DNA of 64,000 nt from Symbiodinium sp. CCMP2592 (Eukaryota; Sar; Dinophyceae; Suessiales; Symbiodiniaceae), in the NCBI GenBank assembly GCA_905221615.1, contig CAJNDT010006146.1, positions 291,001 through 355,000 on the forward strand, in the 5' to 3' direction. Shown here one piece after another: positions 1 to 9,418 of this stretch. Under the pieces are notes generated by a model. It was not told where the DNA came from and did not search any database. It worked only from the letters and a program-made list of their open reading frames with translations. The stretch's first letter is position 1. Each line of letters opens with the position of its first letter. The position numbers and the translations under genes were made by a program.

Positions 1-3000
1 ACTAACAAGTATGCTGATGTCCGTCTCCTGTGCCGATCGATTAGCTTCGGCCGCCGACGGATATTTTAACAGAACGGTGACTGATGGGGTTCCGGACAGC
101 CTGCGCCCAGCTTCGTCCGCCCAAGGCAGAATGATCTGAACGGCACTCGGGTCCATTCGGGCCGAGTCGGCAATGCTCCGACGCAGAGTTGCAATAAGTT
201 GGCGTCTGAGGTCTGGGTCGACCCAGTCGGTGCCAAGAGACACATTGAAGGTCATCGTAGGAACATCAAGACGAGTACTGCGGGTGTCCACTTCCGACTC
301 GGGGGCAGAGCTGTTGTCAGAGCCCTCATCTACCGATGCTGCAATGCAGGAAGCCCTTGAAGTTGAGCCAGTAGCATGGGTCGTGAAGTTCTCCGGGCAG
401 GCATTGCAGGCGCGTGCGTTGCTCACGTCTGCCTTGTAGTAACTTTTGCTACAGATGCTGCAACGTCCCGAATCAAAGAAGTAGCCAGCTACGCACAAAC
501 AGTCAGAACTTGTGGTAGCTCGTCGCAGTTGCGTTGTCTCGTGCTCAGGGCAAGGGAACCGCGTTGCTGACGCCTGGCTGCCGCCAGGGCAGTAGAAGCC
601 TCGGCCGCAAGGAACACAGCGCGACTCCATGAAGAAATAGCCAGGTGGGCACTCGATTCGCAACTGCCCGGATGTTGCACGGAAGGATGCAGTGGACGTG
701 CAAAAGCTATCCCGAGGGCACCAGCACAGCTCATACGTTCCTGGGGTCGTCGTTTTCGGAAGATCCCCCATGACTGCTAGAACCGTGCTACCCTCTGCTT
801 CCAGGCGCAGGGGTTGTTGCAAGAAGGGGAAGCCAGGAATACCAGCAGTGCTGAAATTATTGCATCCCGCTTGCGTCACGATCAGGGCGTCCATTGGGCG
901 CAGGTCGATGCCCGAAATCTCCAGTGTGCACATCTCTCCGACACGGCAGGTGGTGGTCTGTTGGAACGGTCCTGCTGCCGTCATGAGCCCCAATGGAGCT
1001 CGAAACGCTCCAGGGTCATCGCATGCATGAGCATTCGGCCGGCAGAAGCAAAGTCGGAAGATACCAGCGGGCGACAGTAGCAGGTTGGAAGGTCCCAAGA
1101 ATTCAAACGCTTTCCGATCCTGGTTGTACTCTGCAACGCCTCCGCCGGGGAAGCCTTGCACCGTAGAGCCAGTTCCACAGGCAGACAGGACCATCACCCG
1201 GTCCCCATGCGTGGCATTCACAGATTGGATGCTGCCAAGGGCACAGGGCTGGCCAACGGAGCAGCTGATCTCTTGGTTAGCGTTTGGGCCCTCCACCCGC
1301 AGCTTGCCGGCTGGGACCAAGGCAGACTCTGGGCTGCAGGGTCCAGGTCCTGCACACCAGCAGAGGTCGTAGCCCCCCTCGCTGGCGTCGAGGAGCAGGC
1401 CGTAGTTCAGACCGAGCTTCGCGTCTGATGAACCGAAGTCCAATGAGAAAACGGAGGACAAGTTCTCCAGTGTAGCAGAGCCGTTGACATTTGAAAGTGA
1501 GATCGGCAGTGTCGAGCCACCACAGCCGCTTGCACTGACCATAACGCGATCCAGCGCAGACAAACCGACGCCATGGAAGGGCCGAAGGTCCGTACAGTCC
1601 TGGCCACGCACGCACTGGAAGAGGTGATTGGTGAAGGGTCCGACAACTTCAAGAAGGCCTGCGGAAATGTGGAAGCTTTCTAGGCCTGTGCAAGCAAGAC
1701 CTGCCATGTTGGAGCACCAGCACAGCCGGTAAGAAGCTCCTTCCGGAAGGAAGTCTGCAGGGACGTTACCCCAGGTGTACCAGTTGCCGTCGGAGGTGGC
1801 TGGCTTGGAGGTGGCATCATTGCTGATGCCAGCCACAGGCAATTTCGCACCGGTGCAGTCTGTGGACATCGTGAGGGCCAAGCGGTGCCCTTCTCGCAGC
1901 CGGAGGCCTGTGAGTTGCACAGAGCAGACTTGGCCCGAAGTGCAGGTTACATGCTGGTCGCCATGGGGCCGCACACAGAAGTCTTCCAGGCCAGAGCCGG
2001 AATCCTCAGTCGTGGAACCGCTGGGACAGGACTGACAGGTGGCTTCAGAGTCAGCGCCCATGCTGCTGCTCCACGTGCCAACCGGGCAAGACAAGCAAGC
2101 CCCATTGCCGGCCAACGGCTTGAAGGTGCCCCGGCCACAGGCAACACAAGAGATGTTGTCAGCACCCTCGGTAGGCAGAAAGCCGGCAGCACAAACGCAC
2201 TCTGCCTCTGATGTGGCCGTGTCCGACAAAGTGGTTGTAGACTCCCGGCAAGGCAGTCGGTTGTCCCCGCCGATGCAGTAGAAACCTTGGCCACATGGCT
2301 CGCAGCTTCCTGCGATGCTGACGAGGCCAGCCGGGCATGTGCAGGCAGCAATTGACGTTGCACCCTCTCGAAGGGTGGTGAGGCTGACATCCCCACTTGG
2401 ACAGGTAGCACATGAGGAATCACCCACTGTATCTTTGTAGGTGCCCAGCGGGCACTTCACGCAGCCCAGGCCTGCGGGCTGTGGTCGCAGGCCACGCGCA
2501 CATCTGCAATCTGACGGGCTTCGAAGCATGACGTTAGGCAGGTCCAAGCCGGAGGGACACCGAAACTCCACCACATCCACCGAAGTCCTATTTATCGCCT
2601 GGGTGGAGGACAGCTCCCCCGACAACGAATTGAAGGCCCAGGCATGGAACCGCGACTCCTGAAGCTTGGCATGCGCCTCTCGTGCCAGCTCCTCCTCCGA
2701 GCTTGTGAAGATGTACTGGATGTCGCCTGCATGGATGTTTAGACTGAGGAGTGCCCTCTCGTAAACGTCTATTCCAAGGTATGTGTTCAAGAGCGGGAGC
2801 AGGTCTTCTGAGCTGTACGGATCTGCCAGCAGGGAGCCGCCGAAGACGAAAAGGTTAAACGGAGCAGACGGCAAGGAATCTGCAAAGGGTAAGGAGGCCA
2901 GCGCGGTGCAGTTGAATTCCGGCGATGGGTCAATGTCCACAAAGCCATCTGTACAATGGCAATCGGCTACATCCACAGCACCGGGCAACGACGTGGTCAG

Positions 3001-3353
3001 TGCCGGGCACTGGCCTTCGCAGGACTGGTTGCGCCCCACGTTGCCTTTGAACTGGCCCTCAGCACAAGCAAGGCAAACACTCCGGCGCGGATCCCAGAAG
3101 AAGCCTCTTCGACACTGGCATGCATCAGCAACCGAAGATCTTGGGATGGAGGTGCTTCCCAGTGCACACGGCCAGAGCTCAGCAGATCGGCCGCCAGGAC
3201 AATAGAAACCCGGAGGGCACTCCTGGCACTGAGCCTCGCCCTCGCCCTGGATCTGATAGGTCCCTGGAGGGCAAACCAGATTCAGCTGCACGGCAGCCGC
3301 GCGAAATTGCAGCACAGAGCTGCACGGAAAGTCTGCAGAGCACCAACACCTAA
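1..3353 (-). CDS. Giant extracellular Cys-rich protein, downstream exon, open at the left edge
   Basis: Read on the minus strand, one frame is open from an acceptor-like ttag at about 3354 to base 1, so it continues outside the window. The translation opens with the CWC signature RCWC. It then has several GCC2/GCC3 (ephrin-receptor-like) Cys-rich stretches with motifs such as GFYCPGG and CQSCPSGSTT. About four copies follow of a roughly 100-residue module containing YRLCWC, YDLCWC, FRLCFC or YELCWC, then GP and a Cys pair. The last part, near 170-330, is less Cys-rich (DVPTMTFNVSLGTDWVDP) and may be a membrane-proximal stalk. Module content matches the C-terminus of the 11-kb frame at 9419-20410 on the same strand, so I infer one gene. 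No stop or membrane anchor is seen inside the window. Confidence 0.75.
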
Positions 3354-3484
3354 GTGCATAGACCCTATTCGATAAGGGCAATTGCGATTCCTCCGTCCTA
3401 CCACAAACTAAGCCTAATACACCGAATTCCAAAACTTTTTTGGAAACAAAGCGAAGACTCAGCTCCACTCTCTCCGGTACGGCG

Positions 3485-3575
3485 CCTTCCAGTGCAAGGA
3501 TTCCGAAGTCGAAGCTAATCATGCCGGAAGCAAGTGCGCCGGTGACGGGCCGAGGGTTGGGAAACCTGCAAGTGG
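3485..3575 (-). CDS. Small exon of the giant Cys-rich gene
   Basis: This short minus-strand stretch reads SGMISFDFGILALEG. It matches the SFDFG/QLDFG segment that precedes the YxLCWC signature in the repeated module elsewhere in the gene (compare 7520-8026 and 1400-1500). It is flanked by plausible splice sites and falls exactly where the module order predicts, just before the exon at 3353. Exact ends are uncertain. Confidence 0.5.
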
Positions 3576-3611
3576 TTCGATAGCTAGGAAGAAGACGGTA
3601 AGCCAAAGGAC

Positions 3612-3756
3612 GTTACGAGCAAGGTTGCTGAATAAAACCGAGGAACATGGAGGCCTCGTCGAAGGCACCACACTGGCGCATAGGTAGTAGCTGATCACCG
3701 GCGGACAGCTCAGCGCCCTGCAAGCCGGAAATACTGCACTGCGAGCCAAGCTCACC
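3612..3756 (-). CDS. Small exon of the giant Cys-rich gene
   Basis: After an acceptor-like tttcccccag at about 3757, the minus strand reads GELGSQCSISGLQGAELS and then GDQLLPMRQCGAF. This fits the CxxGxxCxLxxxxGxxLxxxDxVxxxxC half of the repeated module. A GTAACG donor-like sequence follows at about 3612. The exon lies in order between the CWC exon at 3945-4110 and the SFDFG exon at 3485-3575. Confidence 0.55.
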
Positions 3757-3944
3757 TGGGGGAAACCACGAACAAGTTGGGTTGGAGGGCCGTGGTCAAG
3801 CCTCTCGAGCTGGGAGCGCTTACACGTGGGCTGCTACTATTGAGGATTCAGACGTCTGATTGCGGCTCAAACGCAGGAAACATAGGTAAGGATGTATAAA
3901 GCGTCTGGCAAACAAAACTTGAAAACTTTCTTCCAAATCTTCAG

Positions 3945-4110
3945 CAGCTCACATGTGAAGGGTTGGTTCAGGACAGGGCCAGTCCCACGGAAGAGCCCCA
4001 CATTCACTCGGAAGTCGGTCGCCACATCACAGAGCATGCCGCTGCTGGGGAGTGGTCGGCACCAACACATCATGTAGATGCCAGGTAACTCTGCGAAAAG
4101 CTGCGAGCTG
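3945..4110 (-). CDS. Exon of the giant Cys-rich gene (CWC module)
   Basis: The minus strand reads ELPGIYMMCWCRPLPSSG, then DFRVNVGLFRGTGPVLNQ and PFTC. This reproduces the module signature (YxxCWC, a downstream Cys, FxVxxGxxxGxGP, then Cys). It is followed downstream by the GE-C exon at 3612-3756. Exact splice sites are not certain; the reading frame runs on to about 3867 but loses module similarity after the PFTC Cys. Confidence 0.5.
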
Positions 4111-4696
4111 GCTGCCTGAGCTTGCTTGATCCCTTCTCACGGTGATTCACACACCTTCTTGGTCTTACGAAGGTTTGCTGTTGAAAGTCTCTCACTGAAG
4201 CCAACGCAATCATGTCTGTAAGAAAAGCCTAGAGGCATCTCGAAAAGCAAAGCCGACTCCATCCTTCGTTTCGGCGAAAGGCCCGGGAAGCCCAGCAAGG
4301 ACGGACCCGGTGCTGCACTTCGACATGACCGCTAAACGGTCGCCAAGCGCGAGGCCCACGCCTCAACTTCCAGCTCTGGGCGATTTGTGCCGGGTTCCGG
4401 CGGATTCCAGCTGAATCAACGTTGTGATTAGGTAACAAAAACGGCTGATGCGGAAACTAGACTCAACTAGACGCATCATTCGGAAACCAGAAACCCTGAT
4501 TACCGAACAGTAGCTTCTTCCTCCAAATGCCAGTCTGAGGGCCCCGAGAGCATTGTGCGCCTAAGGGTCTGCAAAGGCCTGGAAAAGCTCAAATCTCAAC
4601 GCCTCCGGAGGTTGTACTTAGGCTGATACTACAGTAGCAGAGAAACAGACGCAATCATGCAATCCTGTTTGTCCGTGTCCACAAGCCAACGATGCA
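4111..4696. other. Intron sequence without recognised features
   Basis: I find no exon with module similarity, no RNA gene and no clear repeat in this stretch. It lies inside the transcription span of the giant minus-strand gene and borders the satellite that begins at about 4697. Confidence 0.4.
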
Positions 4697-6205
4697 GCCT
4701 GCAGGGATGCTGTCTGCTCAGAACACATCCGAGCATGGACGTTATCATGGTTGGGCTATGGATGCTCTGCAGTCATCCTGGTCGGGCCATGAATGCTCTT
4801 TTCTCAGAACACATTCGAGCATGGGCGTTGTCATGGTTGGGTCATGCATGCTCTTCAGTCATCATGCTCGGGCCATGAATGCTCTTTTCTCAGAACACAT
4901 TCGAGCAAGGACGTTATCATGCTTGGGCCATGGATGCTCTTCAGTCATCATGCTCGGGCCATGAATGCTCTTTTCTCAGAACACATTCGAGCATGGACGT
5001 CATCATGCTTGGGCCAAGGATGCTCTTCAGTCATCATGCTCGGGCCATGAATGCTCTTTTCTCAGAACACATTCGAGCATGGATGTTATCATGGTTGGGT
5101 CATGGATGCTCTGCAGTCATCATGCTCAGGCCGTGGGTGCTCTCTTCTCAGAACACGTTCGAGCATGGACGTTATCATGCTTGGGCCATGGATGCTCTTC
5201 AGTCATCATGCTCGGGCCATGAATGCTCTTTTCTCAGAACACATTCGAGCATGGACGTTATCATGCTTGGGCCAAGGATGCTCTTCAGTCATCATGCTCG
5301 GGCCATGAATGCTCTTTTCTCAGAACATCATGCTTGGGCCAAGGATGCTCTTCAGTCATCATGCTCGGGCCATGAATGCTCTTTTCTCAGAACATCATGC
5401 TTGGGCCAAGGATGCTCTTCAGTCATCATGCTCGGGCCATGAATGCTCTTTTCTCAGAACATCATGCTTGGGCCAAGGATGCTCTTCAGTCATCATGCTC
5501 GGGCCATGAATGCTCTTTTCTCAGAACATCATGCTTGGGCCAAGGATGCTCTTCAGTCATCATGCTCGGGCCATGAATGCTCTTTTCTCAGAACATCATG
5601 CTTGGGCCAAGGATGCTCTTCAGTCATCATGCTCGGGCCATGAATGCTCTTTTCTCAGAACATCATGCTTGGGCCAAGGATGCTCTTCAGTCATCATGCT
5701 CGGGCCATGAATGCTCTTTTCTCAGAACACATTCGAGCTGGATGTTATCATGGTTGGGTCATGGATGCTCTGCAGTCATCATGCTCGGGCCGTGGGTGCT
5801 CTCTTCTCAGAACACATTCGAGCATGGATGTTATCATGGTTGTGCCATGGATGCTCTCTCCCAGTTCTTTGAGAACGCATTCGACCATGGACCTTAATTA
5901 TCGTGGCTGGCCCATGGATGCTCTCTTCTCAGAATGCATTCGACCATGCACGTTCTCATCGTTGGGCCATGGACGGTTTCGTCTTAGGATGCATTCGACC
6001 ATGGCCGTTATCATAGATGGGCCATGAATGCTCTCTTCTCAGAACGCAATCGACTATGGACGTTGTCATGGTTGTTCCATGGATAGTCTCTTGTCAGAAC
6101 GCATTAGACCACAGACGTTATCATTTCTGGGCCATGGATGCTCTGTTCTCAGAACTCAGTCGACCATGGACGTCATCATTGTTTTCCCATGAATGCAATC
6201 TTCTC
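4697..6205 (+). repeat. Intronic satellite: 86-bp units passing into 67-bp units
   Basis: From about 4707 to 5308 the repeat unit is 86 bp, visible as the recurring phrase ctcggccatgaatgctc-like sequence at 4793, 4879, 4965 and 5051. From 5309 to about 5710 the unit is 67 bp and nearly identical six times (starts 5309, 5376, 5443, 5510, 5577, 5644). The 67-mer equals the 86-mer minus a 19-bp block (cattcgagcatggacgtta). After 5710 the array returns to longer, then increasingly diverged units to about 6205. Repeated plus-strand reading frames here (MLFSQN...) follow from the repeat and are not evidence of a protein. It lies in an intron of the giant minus-strand gene. Confidence 0.95.
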
Positions 6206-6224
6206 ACCACCCCTGCCTTGCTTC

Positions 6225-6420
6225 CAAGCTCCCGCGCCAGTTTCCAAGCTCCAATTTCTGATACACTCCGGGTTTCTGATGCGCCGGTTTCCGAGCGTGC
6301 TGGTTTCAGATGTGCAGTTTCCGATGCGTGTCGGTTTCCGATGCGCAGTTTCTGATGCGCGGTGGTTTCCGATGTGCAGTTTCGATTCGCAGCGGATTCC
6401 AATGCGCAGATTCTGATTCA
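6225..6420 (+). repeat. Degenerate short repeat around gatgcgcrgtttcc
   Basis: About ten degenerate copies of a 12-18 bp phrase (gatgcgcagtttc, gatgtgcagtttcc, gatgcgcggtggtttcc) follow directly after the larger satellite. It is still inside the same intron. No coding content is seen. Confidence 0.7.
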
Positions 6421-6847
6421 AGGCCCATTTCCTGATTTTGCAATGGGTCTGCCTCAGTGAGAGCCGCTGAAAAGCTCGCTTTCCACCTACATGAAAGGTA
6501 CGGTTTGAGAAACCGTCCTGCACATGCGCCCGGTAGCCCGGTGGAGGCATTCGCATCGGTCATGGCATGACGACATCCCGACTGGCATGCGGAACTTATC
6601 TTGCAAACCGGACTTATCTTGCAAAACGAGGCCTGCCTGTGATGGGAGGCTCGAATTGCTCGAATAACAGAATCAACATCGCAAAGCACTAGCGATCAAC
6701 CGGGTGCAGCACAAACGGAGTCAAAATCACAAAACTCCTGTCGTAATGAGGCCTCATGCAGAGGCTCGATCAGATCTAGCACGCATGCTCTTCAAGGGCT
6801 CAGTGCACAAAAAGACTCTTTACACACTCCAATATTCTCAAACTCCC

Positions 6848-7010
6848 GCAGAGGCACCACCCAGCTGTACGTCACAGCGTTGGCCCTGAAAGCATTGAGT
6901 ATCCTGGCCAGCGTTTGGTCCGAGCACGAAGATTCGCCCAGCTGAGACAACGTAGTCGCCACAAGCCGTGCCTGATAGCAGCAGTAGTGCACATAGCGTC
7001 TCGTAGACAG
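6848..7010 (-). CDS. Exon of the giant Cys-rich gene (diverged module)
   Basis: The minus strand reads YETLCALLLLSGTACG, then DYVVSAGRIFVLGPNAGQ, and CFQGQRCDVQL. Spacing of the Cys residues, the VSAG...GP phrase and the CxxGxxC pair match the module found at 7520-8026 and 1400-1950. The CWC Trp is replaced here, so this copy is diverged. Exon limits are approximate. Confidence 0.5.
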
Positions 7011-7034
7011 CGATTACTAGTCCAAAGCGGTTTT

Positions 7035-7205
7035 CAATGAATCGACCCACGGACTTCCGGCATGCCAGCAGCCAATTTCACAGGGAATGTTGAATGGAAG
7101 GCTCCACGGTCGGGCAATGCGGACAGTGAAGGACATGTTTGCTGCAGAGTGACCGTTATGTTTGGGGCTACATGCAAGGCTTGCCCTAGGTTCAAGAGAC
7201 CCGCC
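7035..7205 (-). CDS. Possible exon of the giant Cys-rich gene
   Basis: The minus-strand frame gives ALHVAPNITVTLQQTC and then SLSALPDRGAFHSTFPV. This resembles the GxxLxxxDxVxxLxxC part of the repeated module (compare GVGLSVNDSVIALQEC in the 11-kb frame). It precedes the diverged CWC exon at 6848-7010 in gene order. A further possible exon at about 7310-7420 is too weak to call. Confidence 0.35.
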
Positions 7206-7519
7206 TTACACAACCAAAGCTCAACACTCCTCTGGTGAGTCTGAGCGTTTTTCTGGAACAAGCTTTACAAGCATTACGAGCATCGTTGACTCTGCTTGAA
7301 CTCACGTCTTTCAAGGGTGGAGGAGAGAGTCTTGGACAAGGCGTCTTTGTGATTCAGCCGTGGTTGGATGGGCACTGTCCAATGCACATAGCAAACCCCT
7401 GCAACGAGATGCATCCGAACTGACTTATCTAGGGATATCTTCAAACCCTGTCTCCAACCTGCTCTCAACGCAGAGCATCTGAAGTCCTGCATATTCCGTA
7501 CCTTCCTCCATTAGATCAG

Positions 7520-8026
7520 ATTCCCGAAGCCGGCCCAGCGGCCTCCACACCAGCACAAGGAGTAGCCCCTGGCGTCTGCATCAACAGAGAAGCGATAGTC
7601 GACATTCAGGCTGGAGATGCCGAAATCCAGTTGGAAGGCTTCGACAGCTTCACTGATGTTCATCAGCATGCCCGTCCCCCGGGAGTTTGTGGCGGACAGC
7701 TGCAAAGCCGGCGACGTGCAGGTGCTTCTGATGGCCACGGAGTCGGAGGTGGACAAAAGCAAGCCCTGGAATGGCTGCAAGCCGGTGCAGTCGTGACCGC
7801 GGACGCACTCGAAGAGATGAGCAGCAAAGGGCCCGGCGACTCGAAGGAAACCCGCGGAAACCTGAAAGGTCTCCAGGCCAGCACAGGCAAGGCCTGCCAT
7901 GTTGGAGCACCAGCAGAGGCGGTAGACACCGCCCTCCGGTGCGAAGCCTGCAGACTCACCATCCCACGTGTACAAGCTCCCACTTTCCGTTGCGGGTCCA
8001 GACATGCCGTTGTCCACAACGCTGCC
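7520..8026 (-). CDS. Exon of the giant Cys-rich gene with two CWC signatures
   Basis: This 500-bp frame reads YRLCWCSNMAGLACAGLE near 7930-7870, CVRGHDCTGLQPFQG, a QLDFG segment, and YSLCWC near 7560. The first part is almost identical in protein to the segment near 1690-1720 (YRLCWCSNMAGLACTGLE), pointing to internal duplication of a large Cys-rich block. The frame is preceded by an acceptor-like gttggcag and runs into intron sequence after GGRWAGF. The plus-strand frame at 7631-8284 is its shadow. Confidence 0.65.
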
Positions 8027-8329
8027 AACCTAGAGCCGGCGGAGACTTGGGCTGAGAGACATTGTGGGGGGATGAAATCATGTCTACAGGCTTATTCATC
8101 AGCATCGGATATCCAAGTCAGCCCTAGCAGCTGGGAACTTGGACCCGTCACAATCTTCGGACGAGGTGAGTGCAACTCGATGCCCGTTTTGAAGATGAAA
8201 GCCACTGAGCTGTATTGCCTAGGGCTGGTGCCACATTCCGGACAAGCGGGATACCGTGGCGGACTTGTCTACGAAAATGCTTGAGAAAGACCTGGAATCA
8301 AACAAATCTTTATGATTGGGCTACGAGTT

Positions 8330-8852
8330 GCACAGCTGGTGCCTGAGGTGCACGTTACTTGTTGGTCGTCATGTGGCCGAACACAGAGGTCTTCCAGCTC
8401 TGAACCAGCAGCCGCAGTGGTCGAGCCGCCAGGACAGGCCTGACAGGTTGCATCTGAGTCGGCAGCCGTCGCGTTGCTCCATGTGCCGGCGGGGCATTGC
8501 TCACACGGCATGTTTCCGATGCTTCCCTTGTAATGGCCAGGCGGGCAGTTTGCACAGGCCTCCCCCAAAAGGAAAGTGCCCGACACGCATAAACATTGAG
8601 TTCGATCACTGGCCACATCCACCAATGTTGTCTGAGACTCAGCACATTGCTCCTGGTGCGTCCCTCCATTGCAGAAATAGCCAGTTCCGCAAGGACCACA
8701 AAGGGATGGGTTGTTGGACATGTTTACGAAGCCGGGCATGCAGCTGCAAGACGTTGCTGCCACGGCTCCCGGCTCCAAAGTTGTGGAACCATAAGGGCAG
8801 GTCCAACAGATGGACGCTTCCATATAGAATCCTGGCAGGCAGTGGCAATGTT
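8330..8852 (-). CDS. Exon of the giant gene: GCC2/GCC3 Cys-rich repeats
   Basis: The minus strand shows HCHCLPGFYMEASICWTC, CSCMPGFVNMSN, CGPCGTGYFCNGG, CPPGHYKGSIG, CEQCPAGTWSN and CQACPGGSTT. These are the ephrin-receptor-like GCC2/GCC3 Cys spacing found in many secreted or surface proteins. The end, LCVRPHDDQQVTCTSG, is matched by LEDFCVRPHGDQHVTC in the exon at 1-3353, so the whole block from Cys-rich repeats into the CWC module is duplicated in the gene. A GTAGCC donor follows at about 8330. Confidence 0.65.
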
Positions 8853-9254
8853 GAAGATCACCTCGGACACCACACCGACAGAACCGGCAGGCTACTGTTG
8901 TAGCTACGTGAACAGATTCATAGGCCACGTAGGAAACGACAATGCACCGCTCACAAGTCGGAGGCAAGCAAAACAATACTAACTGGTTCGTCTCACGAGG
9001 AACTTACTTATGGTGCAAGAGAGATCTCGGGGGCTACATGCTAACAAACTTCAGTCTGGCAGTACAGACTGTGGGGATCTGGCATGGAATCTTGCACAGG
9101 GCGCCCGCCATGAGAAACATGCCATACAACCGCATGGGTGAGCAGACACACCCGAGTCCAAATCTCGTTGAATGCACGTTGCTTCTTTTGGGGCTTGCAC
9201 CTCTGCGAGTCTGTAAGGTTGACACAAGGTTGTTGATCCACCTGGCATTCAACG

Positions 9255-9372
9255 GTCTAGGGCCCAGGCTTGCGCCCACGGGCGCGGTGCTCGAGGTGGG
9301 GCAGCTTCGGACATCTTGGCCGTTGGGGCAGAAGGAATCTCCGGGGCAGACTTCGCAGCGACCGCTGATTTC
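9255..9372 (-). CDS. Small Cys-rich exon joining the 11-kb frame
   Basis: After an acceptor-like caacgcag the minus strand reads EISGRCEVCPGDSFCPNG, then QDVRSCPTSSTAPVGA. It continues the CAPGHYE segment at the end of the 11-kb frame (near 9485) as one GCC2/GCC3-like repeat. I therefore think the last 20 or so residues before the stop of the 11-kb frame are intron read-through. No feature is seen between this exon and 8852. Confidence 0.5.
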
Positions 9373-9418
9373 CTGCGTTGCTCTTCAAAAGCTCAATTGC
9401 ATGGGCACAACCACAGTC

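Noticed and set aside
5309-5710. CRISPR-like regular repeats
   Set aside because: The 67-bp units are contiguous with no unique spacers, and the sequence is a eukaryotic intronic satellite.
4657-6355. Set of plus-strand proteins of the MLFSQN...HHARAMNALFSEH type
   Set aside because: They are translations of satellite units whose period (86 or 67 bp) is not a multiple of three; no codon constraint.
7631-8284. 217-codon plus-strand frame
   Set aside because: It is antisense to the Cys-rich exon of the giant gene, which has clear module similarity.
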